From Takakia lepidozioides (Eukaryota > Streptophyta > Takakiopsida > Takakiales > Takakiaceae): 60,000 nucleotides of DNA. The notes under the pieces were generated by a model. It was not told where the DNA came from. It saw only the letters and a list, made by a program, of their open reading frames with translations, and ran no database searches. Position 1 is the stretch's first letter. Every line of letters begins with the position of its first letter. Location: contig CM060731.1 of NCBI GenBank assembly GCA_030704615.1, positions 96,082,756 through 96,142,755 of the forward strand, written 5' to 3'. The position numbers were made by a program, and so were the translations under genes. Of the stretch, positions 44,147 to 55,552 are shown in pieces.

Positions 44147-47100
44147 ATGGCGGAAAACCCGAGCGCTACAGTGTACTGCCCTCCTCACGAGCATAGAGCT
44201 TCATTTCCGTGCAGAGGGGACACCTGCCGGGTGATGGAGAAATATCTGTGCGTTCGATACCACCTGAAACCGGGGTCGGTTTTTTTGGAGGAGGAAAGGA
44301 AGGACTCAAACGGCCTTGTTGTCGAGAGTATTGTTGTGCTCCACGATGATTTCGGCGATGGTAGGGAATGGCGAGTTCCACCATCGGACAACGTCATATA
44401 CAAGGCTGTTGGGGACTTCATTTGCCCGCCAAATGCACCGTCTATCCTGGCGCCTTCCACGAAACAATCCGCGAATCAGAGAGTGGGTACCTCAAAGAGA
44501 GAAGTCCGCAACGAAGTAAATCCAGAGCCGAACCCATCCATGAAGACGACCGAGAACCGGGTTGTTCACAACCTGTCCGACTCAGACGAGGTCATGGAAG
44601 TTCCGAGGTCGTCCTGGAGATCAGGCAAGTCCTCAATGGACGTCAGTGGAGGAGGGAGTCATATTCCCAGCACGAGCACCGCAGTTCGATCTATTCTAGA
44701 AATTCTGCGAGGGCTTCACCTAGAAGGACACCGGTCGGAGCTGGCCGGGCTGGACTACAGCAAGTTCGCAATTAAATCGGTTACATGCCTTCCCGCCGAC
44801 GTCGACGGTAATATCTTCTTTGAGTTCCCTCCTCGGGCGGACTACTCGAGGGCGTCCGGAATGTTGACAGATATGGATAGAAAACATGACGGTCATCCTT
44901 GGTGCGTTACCAAAACCACCAGCATGAAGATGCTTGATGGTGTGCGGGTGCGCTACGTTGTTTGTGCGGGCGCGTTGCGGTGTTTCTCCCCAACTTGCTT
45001 CCACTTTAAATCCAGAGGTCACAGGAACGAGACCGATTGGACAGGCACAGCTCACCAACCATTTCGAGCTCAGGAGAAGGTTCCGAACTCCACATTTAAG
45101 TGTGCGCATTGCAAAGAACCACCACACTGCATGTCTGTTTGTAATGCCAAGCAGTTCTATGTGTTGCACCGTTTCCCTGACCTCACCCGAGCTTGCATAC
45201 ACGTTGGTTCCCATTGTCACAAATTGGCGAGGGGGAACTCGCGGGAGGCTGCCCACGAAGCAGAGCAACTCGTTCAGGAGGAGGTTAAGTTGAGACCGGG
45301 TGCCAAACCCAAACAGATACAGCTCCAAGCCGCCCATAAGATGGCATTGGCCAGAATTATGTCGGAAGACGGCTCCGATAGAGTTCCTCTCGACGAGAAG
45401 GAAATGGAGGCATTGCTGGAGTCGGTGTCCCACGTATGTTCACCGAATGTCCGAAACCACATTGTCTCATGCAAACAGAAAATTGGGCGTGGCTCGGATA
45501 TGCACTCCATTTTGGAGGTGAAGCGACGATGTGGATATGACTACATTCATGGAAGTAGGTTTCCAGGACAAGGGACTGAGGCATATCGTTGTTTCGTATT
45601 CAAAATGTCCACGTGTGGACCTGGCAGTGGCGTCAAACTGGTCGACAGGATGACGAGTGGGAACTTGTCAAACAGTTGGGTCATGTTCGACCATATCAAG
45701 CGAATTACAAATCACCAGTGGGTGACAATGGGTGCACATGTCTACGACACCCACTGCAGGATGCTAACGACAATTGCTATTTGTGAGATGAAAGGAGAGG
45801 ACACACAATTGGAGATGCTTCTTTGGCAGGGAATAAACGAACAGATGGCCAAGGCGGGATTGCCCCCTCCCAATTTCCGTGGTTTCATGGCGGACAACGC
45901 ACAAGCAAATTGGGCTGCCATCCGAAGGGTGTACGGGCAAGACCCCAATGTTCCCATGGAAGGCAAGGAGAGATCTTGTGGGTTCCATTTTCTGCAGAGC
46001 CTTTCGCAGTACACAACCAGGCTCGTGGCGCCAGATTTCAGAGAGGAGCACCGTTCCATGTGCCTTGCGTGGAAGCGCGCTCCCACCTTGGATGATGCAG
46101 AGACACAGTTTGCATGCATACGGGCTTGGTGGACATCGTCAGGTGCTGTAAGGAAATCAGACGAAGGAGCAATGGTCAGTTGGCTAGCATGGTGGCATTA
46201 TCGTTTCCTCCAGTTCGGCGACTATATGCGGGAGGTGAGTTGCACGAATTCGCGTCCCGTTGGATATTATTCTTGGCCATATTTGTAACTTGCTTGTAAC
46301 CTCAACATGTGCTTGTGCAGGAAATGTGTCTCGCCTCCGACACCGACATGCCCACGACAAACATGGCCGAATCAGTGCACTCTTCCTGGCGTGCCTCCTC
46401 TGCGGCGCATCTGGTGGACATCCTCACTGCCACAACGGAGGACATTGTGAGGTCAATTATGCAGCAATGCAGGTACAACGAGTTCTTGAAAGGGAAACAG
46501 TGGGGCTTGGGGCCGGACAGGCAGGAAATGCTGATGCGGACTGCCTCCAGATCGAAGAATCCTCGGAAGTGGGCGGCGGCCTTGCGAGAGGGCCTTCGGG
46601 ACACGCCATTGCTGCGAAGAGGCCAACATTTGGAAGGAGATGTTCATACCCGTCCAGTGAGACGAAGACTTGACGAGGCACCTGGCGGAGAAGAGGATTC
46701 ATGGCGAGCTGACAAGAATATTCGCACGCTCCCTCGTGGTCCGGTGATGTTGTCCGAGGAGGTCTTGTCGAGCACCGGAAGTCCTGCACGTTCAAGATCG
46801 CCATCTCCTTTGAGCACAGGGCGCGTGCCCCGGCAACATAACGAGCCATCTGTAGTAAAGCAATACAACATTCCCATTGTGGAGACAAGAGTGTCGGAGT
46901 CACAGTGGAGAATTGCGAGGACATTGCCGGCATTTCGAGGGAAGTGTTGCGCCATCCGGGTGGATACGAGAGCACGCTGTGGTGAGATGATTCGGAGGAA
47001 CCCACACGGTGTTGTACCTGCACCTTGTTTCAGCGGCAGATTTTTGACTCCCACATTTGCTCACGCCACAACGCAGACATTTTGGTTCTGTAGGCACGAC

Positions 47101-47739
47101 ATAATGACCTGTGTATTTGGCAAGCCCAAGTACGGGATTCAGGGAATGCCGGAGCCTCCGGGCGTCTGGCCTGTTGCACCGGGTTGCAGCCTCTCTCAGA
47201 ATGAGGCGGATGCTCTATCTGCAGCAGGATTTCGAATGGTGCAACGCACAGACATCCCGGCCCACGCATTTCCGGTTCCTCAGACCCAGCCATTGCAGAC
47301 TGCTCGGTCCAGTAGAGACGGATTGGACAATTCTGCACATCCCACAATGCGATTCGGAAGAGTGAAGAGACGACACCCTCCCAACAAGTTGAATGAGACT
47401 CGGATTGCCAATGCTCTTGGGATGGCTTGCACTATTCAGAGCTCCGTGGACGTACCCCCACCCGGCCTTGGGCGTGTGTATCGGATGGCAACGGCCGGCT
47501 CAGCTGTACGCGACGATGTATACACAATTACGATTGGAGTGGAGCCGACTTGCAACTGTACGGACTTCTCGTTGATGGAAGCAAAGAAGGGTTCGAAGTA
47601 TTATCCGTGCAAGCATCTGTATTACATTTACCTGAAGAGGTTGAGGATGAACGTGACTATTGATGACTTTATTCATGCACCGGCGTTGAGCGTGAACGAG
47701 CTGCACAAACTCCTCCTTAGGGATTCCAGAAATCATTGA
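44147..47739 (+). CDS. Element E transposase: intact DDE protein with SWIM finger, two exons
   Basis: Start ATG 44147 (MAENPSATV); the frame is open upstream only from a non-ATG codon. Exon 1 44147-46234, intron 46235-46320 (GTGAGT...TGTGCAG, 86 bp), exon 2 46321-47739; 1,168 aa with no interruption. A Cys/His-rich module lies at about residues 245-360 (HDGHPWC, CAGALRCF...C, CAHCKEPPHC...C, ACIHVGSHCH), resembling WRKY-GCM1-type fingers of Mutator-like transposases. Candidate catalytic Asp residues are D515 (MFDHIKR) and D583 (MADNAQANW), with CxxH at 611-614. The SWIM finger CxC-x16-CxH is at 1107-1128. D...D...CxxH plus SWIM is the MULE layout, but the sequence is not a standard MURA. It is divergent from M2 across the arrays. 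Intactness suggests recent activity. Confidence 0.85.
46235..46320 (+). other. Intron of the E transposase
   Basis: 86 bp, donor GAG|GTGAGT, acceptor CTTGTGCAG|GAA, phase 0. The same intron with the same length is present in E' (59003-59088) and at the matching codon position in the diverged F gene, so it is ancestral. Confidence 0.85.
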
Positions 47740-47889
47740 TGGGGCAAACGGAATCCTCCATATGGATATTTTCAAATGCATTTTGCTGTATCAGACTTTT
47801 TTTTGCAGTGTAATGAAATGCACCCCAAAACTCCTGGAATGAGGCAATATTCCATTCAAACTGAGATCCAACAGAAGCAGTTGTGGGGC

Positions 47890-48300
47890 CATTTCTGGAA
47901 AAATGGCGCCGAATTTCTCTTTTTGGGGCCGAAAACTCGCTAAGTCCCAACATGCACTGGTACCTGTGTTTGGGAAAATGGCGCCGAATTTCTCTTTTTG
48001 GGGCCGAAAACTGGCTAAGTCCCAACATGCACTGGTACCGTGTCTGGAAAAATGGCGTCGAATTTCTCTTTTTTGGGCCGAAAACTGGTTAAGTCCGAAC
48101 ATGCACTGGAAAAATGGCGCCGAATTACCTGTCATGAGGGGACCTATAGCCGTGGAATTCGGCACCATTTTTCGCCAGAGAGACCTATTGCCGCGAAATA
48201 CGTCGCCGTTTTTTCAGGTTACGGACCCTATTACCGCGAAATTCGGCGCCATATTTGCACATGTCGCTGGGAATTGGCATGAGCGGAAGACGAAATTTCA
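47890..48300. repeat. 75-bp tandem array in the 3' region of E
   Basis: Three units at 75-bp spacing (GGCCGAAAACT near 47928, 48003, 48077) with ATGGCGCCGAATTTCTCTTTTT and GGCTAAGTCCCAACATGCACTGG. After 48120, single diverged GGCGCC-type copies follow (GAATTCGGCACCATTTTT, AATTCGGCGCCATATTTG). The modules match those in the M1 and M2 intron arrays. Confidence 0.93.
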
Positions 48301-48449
48301 TGAGCACAACTGTCAAAAGTGCAATTTTTCCTTCAAGGGGCCGAATAATATATTTGTTTTTCCTGACACATTGCATTAAATTATTGTTTTTTATTGTTTT
48401 TTATTTTTGAAATTTGTACTTCTGCTCATGAAAACCGATTGTGTTACTA

Positions 48450-48489
48450 CTCTGCTCATGCCGCTCATGCTCATGAAATAGCAAACCTC
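48450..48489. repeat. Right terminal inverted repeat of E
   Basis: CTCTGCTCATGCCGCTCATG through GAAATAGCAAACCTC. It ends where retroelement G resumes (TAAACTTAT), and the inverted E' copy has the same terminal base (56752), which fixes the end. Confidence 0.85.
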
Positions 48490-48583
48490 TAAACTTATAG
48501 TGGCTGGTTCTTCTAGGATTTCCATTTCTCCCTCTCTTTCCTCATAGAAATGTGGTGGGTAACTGTTTGTTTCACCCTCAATT
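48490..48583 (-). pseudogene. Retroelement G: downstream piece, cut by D and E
   Basis: In minus sense it continues the frame of 55553-56645: joined across the D insertion the codons read ATPIEGETNSYPPHF and on through EEPATIS with no stop, until E begins. It is the linker between protease and reverse transcriptase of a second gypsy family; the rest of pol is absent. Confidence 0.75.
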
Positions 48584-49307
48584 TGTCGCGCACCTCACTT
48601 CGGTAAGCTCCCCCCTCAAGTCATAGTTACTCGCTTGATGCGCGTGCCTAACTCCCAACCTGGCCGCCGGGCCAACTTGGAGCTCCGGCTGCTCACCGGG
48701 GCATAACGGTCCCCCTTTGATCTCCCAAAGAACCCTCCAATGCTTTGGAACCAGCGGAATTCCCTTTGGTAGTTGGCAGTCCAGAACAGCTCCCCACTTT
48801 TTGGTCGCTTTCCGGCTCGTTCGCTTACTCACTAGTTTTTGGGCACCAACGGGCTTGCACCGTTCTCGGGGTTACTACTCCCTATATATACACTTGTAGC
48901 TGTCCGCGGGGGTTTCACAAACAACCATGCCATTTTATGGCGAACCACCACGAACACCCTCGACTCCCGGTGATGAGTCGCGGTGAGTCTTGGCCCACCC
49001 ACCACGGCCCCTATGGACCGTGATGAGTCCCAAGACTCCCCACGACTCCCACCACGAGGTCTCCGCCCCAAGGTAAGTCCTATGCCACCCCCACTAAGTC
49101 CCGCTAAGCTACCACCACCCCTTGTGGAGCCACCCCCACCGCAACCCGGTGTGCGGGGCTCCACCTAGTGAGCGCCTCCGCCTCATTGAGTGCTTTGGGC
49201 ACTCAAGGGTGCTTCAGCCCCCCATACCTATCGCTGCCACTGCCCCCACCACAGGGGCAGCCCCTCTTGTGTCCCGACCCCTGCCCTCAAGGCAAAGGGC
49301 CGCGACA
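48584..49307 (-). repeat. 3' LTR of chromovirus D
   Basis: 724 bp from TGTCGCG to CGCGACA. The following 49308-50214 is the non-coding 3' region also seen in A and C; no gene in it. Confidence 0.95.
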
Positions 49308-50214
49308 CACACCCCTACCAACAGGGTGTCGATGTCCTCATCGGCTTGTCCATTTTGTGGAAACGAACATCCAAGTTGTGGCGTCCCACATCAAGGAGTT
49401 TGTTTCCATACCATGGCGTCCCATGGCAAAGAACCAAACCCCACACTTGACTCTACTCTCCACTAGCTAGTTCGGCCGACTTCCTCCAAGTCCGGGCCAA
49501 GGGTGGAGCCTCTCAAGCTCCTCCCAGTGCACTCTTCTTGGCCTACCTCAAGGCCAAGGAACGATCCTCCCCGAGGATCGAATCGCCTTACTGCAATAAC
49601 ATTGCTTGCGACCGCTCATGATGCCGCTTTTGGCATCACCTTGAGCAAGGGTTCACCTCGAACCCTCTTTGACTAGGAAGATAACCTTGAACCAACCGCG
49701 CGCCCCAATCACTACAATTGGGTCCGCCTTGGAATGCTGGCCTGAGGTACAGGAACACGCCGAAGCCGCACTACGACTTCGTCCCGAGGCTACACGATTA
49801 TAGTACGTGAACGGAAGCACGTAGCTTCCGCGTTAGCCCGCACTACAAGGCAACCCCCTCGGTAGCGCAGTTATAGTATGTGCACGCGCCAGGTGCGCAC
49901 TAGCACGTGAACTCCTAAAGAATGCCCAAGTTTCCTTGCCCCTTTGGATGGAAGTCACCCGATTTCGGCACTGCGCAAACACACGATTAACCCAATTTAC
50001 CTCTCCCACTTTTGTAAGCTAGCATGCATTCTACACACTAGCCAACCACACCATGCATCACCATTCCAAACAAAATAGGACGCACAACATTTGGAACCCA
50101 TTTCCTTTATAACAAATTTTTGTACAATACAAGTTTTTGCAATCGGATTCCTAAGCTAGCTAAGCCGGGCTAAGCATGCATTTCCTCCCCCACGCTCCAA
50201 GGTTGATGTCCCCA

Positions 50215-53200
50215 TCAACGCTTCTTCCGTTTTTGAGGTCGCCCTTCGAAAATTGCAACCGCCTCGGATGCGTTTCCCATTTCTGAGGCACGCACCCAAG
50301 ATGCCTCCACATGATGATAGCCCTTCCATTTGACGAGATACTCCGTTTCTCGGTTCTTGAACCTCCTCGACTTAAGTACTGCCTCTACCTCATACTCAGG
50401 TTCACTTTCATGATCCAACAGCACAGGTGGCGGACGCAACACTTGATGCTGATTCGGACGCACTTCATCTTTGAAGTAAGGCTTCAAAAGGGAGACATGG
50501 AATACTAGATGCACCTTGCTGTTTGCCGGCAGCTCCAATTCATACACATCCTCATTCATAACCTTCCGGATGCGAAAGGGTCCCGCATACGGAGGTACGA
50601 ACTTTGGATTCACTTCCGGAGGTAGTCGGAAATTCTTGATGTTCAACCAGACCTCCGTGCCTGCCTCAAACTTCACTTCCCTCCGCTTCCGATTCGCCTG
50701 CCTTTCATACCGTTTCCTAGCTTTGGCAATGTTGTACTTTGCGAGCTTCAACAAACGCTCGCGTTCTTCCAGTACCGCCGCTACTGCCGGTTCCTCAACG
50801 TCCTGGGCGGCCCAACTTGTCGGCACCAGAGGTGCTTTTCCATAGACCAATACGAAAGGGGAAACTCCCGTTGCGGAGTGTTCTGTGTTATTATAACAGA
50901 ACTCTGCCGCGGCTAAGTGTTCCACCCAGTCTGTTTGGTCTGCCGACACGTAATTCCGCAAGATCTGCTTCACTACGGAATTCACTCTTTCCGTTTGGCC
51001 GTCGGTCGTAGGTCGGAAGGCGGTGCTCATCTTCAGCCTTGTCCCCATCTTCTTCCAAAGTGCCCTCCAAAATTTACTCGTAAACTTTGGATCGCGGTCC
51101 GAGACAATATCCTTTGGGACTCCATGATGCTTTAAGACGTGGGCGAAGTAAAGTCGCCCTGTCTCCTGCGCCGTTGCTGTCTCCTTGGTGGGGATGAAAT
51201 GGCCCATTTTACTGAACCTATCCACCACCACCATGATTGCATCAAATCCTTTTGACAGCGGCATAGCAGTCATGAAATCCATCGAGACGCTTTCCCAAGT
51301 CCCCTCTGGAATCGGCAAGGGTTGTAACAGCCCCGCTTGTTTTTTGTACTCGCTCCGGTTTTGTTGGCATGTGGTGCATGTCTTGACATACTCCTCTACC
51401 TCCTCCCTCAGTTTGGGCCAGAAATACTCTTTCTTCAAGAGTGTCGCAGTGCGCTTGGCTCCGCCGTGGCCCGTAAGCGGGCTATCATGGCATTCTCTCA
51501 AGAGGCTATCTCTGATCCCTCCCTTCGGCACGTAGAGACGCTTTTGCTTATACCGGAGCAGTCCATTTTGCAAGTGGAACTGCGATTTAACCCCCATCCT
51601 CAAGTCCTGCATTACGGACTTCGCCAGCTCATCCTTCCGGCAAGCCTTCTGGATCTTCCTTTGGAGCGCCGTCTCGCCCCTGTACACCAACAACAGTTGC
51701 TGCTTTCTACTTAAAGCATCGGCCACCACGTTGTCCCGTCCCGGTTTGTACTGGATATCCACGTCGAACACCGCCAAAGTATCTTGCCACCTAAGTTGTT
51801 TTGGGGACAACTTGGGCTGCGTGGCAAAATACTTCACCGTGACATTGTCCGTGAACACCTTCACTGGGTTGGAACCAACATAGTGGCGCCAAAGCTCAAG
51901 ACAGTGCACCACCGCCTTCATCTCTTTCTCGTGCGTCGGCCACCGTCGCTCCATTTCATTCAGTTTCTTACTGTCGTAAGCCACTGGACGACCATCTTGC
52001 ATCAGTACACCCCCAATCGCGAAGTCCGACGCATCTGTATGAATCTCGAACGGACGATTGAACTCCGGGATTTTCAAGACTGGAGCTTCCGCCATCCGCT
52101 GCTTCAATGCAGCAAAAGCTTGGCCACAAAAGGTGTTCCATGCCCAGACTTTGGACTTACACAGAAGGTCTGACAGTGGCCCCGCGATCTTGGCGAAATT
52201 TCTCACATACTTCCGGTAATAGGAGGCGAGTCCTAGGAAGGATCGCACTCCTGGGACCGAAATCGGAGGCTCCCAGTCCAAGATTGCCCTCACCTTCCTG
52301 TCATCCATTCTGATCCCAACCTGTGTAATCACATGCCCCATGAACTCCACTTTTGTGACCCCAAATTTGCACTTTGAAGCTTTGGCATACAGCCTCCCTT
52401 CCCGCAATTTCTAGAACACCCTTTTGAGGTGCTCCAGGTGCTCCTCCTTTGTTTCGAATACACCAAGATGTCGTTGATGTACACGATCACAAAGTCATCC
52501 AACCACTCCTGGAAAAGGCTGTTCATCAGCGTGCTAAAAGTCGCGGGAGCGTTGGTGAGTCCAAAAGGCATCACCAAGAACTCATATGAACCATATCTTG
52601 TCTTGCACGCGGTCTTCTCCTCATCTCCTTCCGCCACTCGAATTTGATGATAGCCGGAGCGCAGATCGATCCGGCTGAAATACTTCGCTCCTGCCAACCG
52701 ATCGAAAAGGTCGTCGATCCTTGGCAAAGGGTACCGGTTTTTGATAGTCATCTTATTCAAAGCCCTGTAATCGACACACATCCGTAGCGTCCCATCCTTT
52801 TTGTCTGCGAATAGCACCGGGGCTCCGTAAGGTGATTTACTCGGCCGGATGTACCCCTTTGACATTAGATCTTTGAGCTGAGTCTTCAGCTCGACCAACT
52901 CTTTGTGGCTCAACCGGTAGGGCACCTTGGCAGGCGGTTCCGATCCCGGTATCACCTCAATCTTGTGGTCAACTCCTCTTCGCGATGGCAAACCGCTTGG
53001 TAAATCCTCCGGCATCACATCCTGGTATTTCTCCAAAATCCCCTTGATCCAATCTGGGCTCGGCTCCCCATCGCCTTCTCCCTTCACTTCTCTAATATAG
53101 AGCAAAAACTGGGGCTCGTGTGCCTCCTCCACGGCCCACTCCCTTGCTGACAGGAGGTTTATTCACCCTCCCACGGGTTTGGGCGTTTCCGACACTTGTA

Positions 53201-53700
53201 AGACCTCGCCACCATTCCCACATGGCAGCGTGACTACTCTCTTGCGGCCATCTATGACCGCTCCGGATTTGCTCAAAAAGGTTATCCCCAAAATGAGATC
53301 CACTCCATTGATCTCGCAGATGGTGAAGTTCTCACGTCCCTCCCAACTCCCCAGTTGAAGAGGAACATCAAACGCCAACCTTGTCGCCAATTGCGGTTCT
53401 CCTTTGGCAGAACGCACCTCAATAGAGGCCCCCACGTCCCTTGTCGGGAGTCCCAGCTTTTGTGCCGTTGCCGGTGTCATGAAGGAGTGCAACGCTCCTG
53501 TGTCCACCAACAACGACATGTTAGTTCCGGATATTATCCCATCCACCAACAATAACTGACTCCCTTTACGTAAGGCACCAGTTTCCTGATACAACTCACA
53601 AGAAAATTTGCCTACCTTGCAAGTCCTGGCGACCACCGCTTCCACCAAGCGACTGATGATATCTTCCGACAGCTCTGTGGTCGCCCGAGTCATGTTCAAT
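50215..53700 (-). pseudogene. pol: pol of chromovirus D
   Basis: 52407-50215 is one 730-codon frame: RT thumb, RNase H, integrase with HHCC finger and DDE core, and chromodomain EYLVKWKGYHHVEASW. 53132-52329 covers the linker and RT palm. Defects: the catalytic RT box is YIND (52470-52481) instead of YIDD, an Asp-to-Asn change expected to abolish polymerisation. A base is missing near 52452, and Gln has become TAG at about 52411. CGA has become TGA at about 53161 between protease and RT. Protease reads DTGALHSF. D keeps the longest intact C-terminal half of the family here but cannot be autonomous. Confidence 0.94.
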
Positions 53701-54774
53701 TGCCGGGGCTTCGTGCACTTCTTGGCCATGTTCCCGGGCTCCCCGCAATTGAAACACACTCCATCAAAGGTCGCATTTTGTCCGCCATAGGCCGCTCCAC
53801 CCGCTTTTCCTTTCGAAGCACCGGGTGCCGCCTTGACTTGTGAAGGCCCTCCCTTTGATTTCCACGTGCCATTGTCGCCGCGTGGCCTATCCCACTTCTT
53901 TTCCGGTCAGAAGGAGTCAACTTCCCTCCGGGGCTTCTTGTGGTTCAGCTCCGTACGGCCTTGTCTTTCACCCTTAGGGACATCCGAGAAACATTCAGCC
54001 CTCTCAATTGCCACGTTCAAAGTCTTAGGTGGCTTCTCCTCCAACTTCTGCCTGGCCCGTGGGGCCAGTCCCGCCACAAAGTTGAAGACCATTTCAGGTT
54101 CTGCCATGTCCGCGACTTCGAGCAACAACACATTGAAGGCTTGGACATATCCCCGAATGTCATCTGTTTGCTTCAAATTCCTCATCTTGTCTCGGGCGAG
54201 CCAGGACGCGTTGAGGGGCACAAACTGCCTCTTCATCAATTCCTTGAACCCACTCCAGTTCAAGGTTTCCGGGCTTGGACCTCGGTCATGAAGGCGTTTC
54301 TGCCACCATTGTTGAGCATAGCCCCTCAAATAGGTGGGAGCCACTTCCACCCGATCCTCGTCACTGAACTTGGCCGCCCGGAAGTACTGCTCTAGCCCCA
54401 AGAGCCAGGTGTTGAGTGCCTTCCGATTTTCGGACGCCCTCGAAGGTGCCGGGTTCCTTAGGCTTCACCTTAAACTTTGCCTTAGTGGAAGTGGCATTAG
54501 CCGCCTTCAACACGTCTTTCAACATCCCGCCAAATTGCGCCAACAACCCTTCCCAAAAGGCTGCCGGCATGGGAGGCATCTGTTGGTCGGTCGGAGCTCT
54601 CAGGGATTCCTCAGGCTCTGACTCCTCAGATTCCTCCCGCTCTTGAGCGGCCGCGTTTTCGGAAACATGCATCGCTTCCTCAAACGGCCGCCTCGGTGAC
54701 ACGTCGCCAACGGGCTCACCTGGATCATCATCTTTTGGGCCGTTCCGCTTTCGCTTTGGCTTGCCCGACCCCAT
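53701..54774 (-). pseudogene. gag: gag of chromovirus D
   Basis: Starts at the ATG near 54774 (MGSGKPKRKR). Acidic N-terminus, Gag core, and a knuckle CFNCGEPGNMAKKC in which the metal-binding His is followed wrongly: the usual GHM is GNM, so the zinc-binding His is lost. An inserted T near 54430 shifts the frame, and the frame changes again near 53910. Confidence 0.9.
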
Positions 54775-54815
54775 GATGAGGCCAATCCCAAGGACGATCG
54801 CGTACTGAACTCTAA

Positions 54816-54827
54816 GCTCTGATACCA
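54816..54827 (-). promoter_or_regulatory. Primer-binding site of D
   Basis: TGGTATCAGAGC in minus sense, two bases from the LTR at 54830. Confidence 0.95.
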
Positions 54828-54829
54828 AG

Positions 54830-55552
54830 TGTCGCGCACCTCACTTCAATAAGCCCCCCCCCCCCCCCCCCAAGTCATAGTTACTCGCTTGATGCGCGTG
54901 CCTAACTCCCAACCTGGCTGCCGGGCCAACTTGGAGCTCCTGCTGCTCACCGGGGCATAACAGTCCCCCTTTGATCTCCCAAAGAACCCTCCAACGCTTT
55001 GGAACCAGCGGAATTCCCTTTGGTCCGGAACAGCTCCCCACTCTTTGGTCGCTTTCCGGTTCGCTCGCTTACTCATTAGTTTTTGGGCACCAACGGGCTT
55101 GCACCGTTCTCGGGGTTACTACTCCCTATATATACTTATGTAGCTGTCCGCCGGGGTTTCACAAACAACCATGCCATTTTATGGCGAACCACCACGAATA
55201 CCCTCGACTCCCGGTGATGAGTCGCGGTGAGTCTTGGCCCACCCACCACGGCCCCTATGGACCGTGATGAGTCCCAAGACTCCCCACGACTCCCACCACG
55301 AGGTCTCCGCCCCAGGGTGAGTCCTATGTCACCCCCACTAAGTCCCGCTAAGCTACCACCACCCCTTGTGGAGCCACCCCCACCGCAACCCGGTGTGCGG
55401 GGCTCCACCTAGTGAGCGCCTCCGCCTCCTTGAGTGCTTTGGGCACTCAAGGGTGCTTCAGCCCCCCATACCTATCGCTGCCACTGCCCCCACCAGAGGG
55501 GCAGCCCCTCTTGTGTCCCGACCCCTTGCCCTCAAGGCAAAGGGCCGCGACA
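54830..55552 (-). repeat. 5' LTR of chromovirus D
   Basis: 723 bp, with an expanded poly-C run near 54854-54871 and the TATATATA box at about 55127-55135. Followed by target duplication CAATT. Confidence 0.95.

Larger units (their letters stand above)
34265..48489. mobile_element. Element E: candidate large TIR DNA transposon with transposase and ParB-like/methyltransferase gene
   Basis: Ends are similar in inverted orientation: left GGGGTTCTGCTATTTCATGAGC then GGCATGAGCAGAG, right (complement) GAGGTTTGCTATTTCATGAGC then ATGAGCGGCATGAGCAGAG. The right end is confirmed by the inverted copy E', which stops at the same base (56752). Inside are gene M2 (minus), repeat arrays and the transposase gene (plus), transcribed away from each other. 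Length is about 14.2 kb including no gap. Weak points: no target duplication joins the flanks (left flank GACACCATTCG, right TAAACTTAT), so the left end could belong to another copy. A second copy with M2 plus transposase is not in the window. Confidence 0.6.
48584..55552 (-). mobile_element. Chromovirus D: complete Ty3/gypsy LTR retrotransposon
   Basis: 6,969 bp, minus strand, target duplication CAATT at 48579-48583 and 55553-55557. LTRs of 724 and 723 bp differ at about 15 or more sites plus a poly-C run and a deletion, so D is older than A. It belongs to a slightly different LTR variant (GATGCGCGTGCCTAACTCC). Removing it restores an open frame in G. Confidence 0.97.

Noticed and set aside
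34254-48500. A target-site duplication for element E
   Set aside because: Flanks before 34265 (GACACCATTCG) and after 48489 (TAAACTTAT) share no 8-11-bp match, so none is claimed and the left boundary stays provisional.
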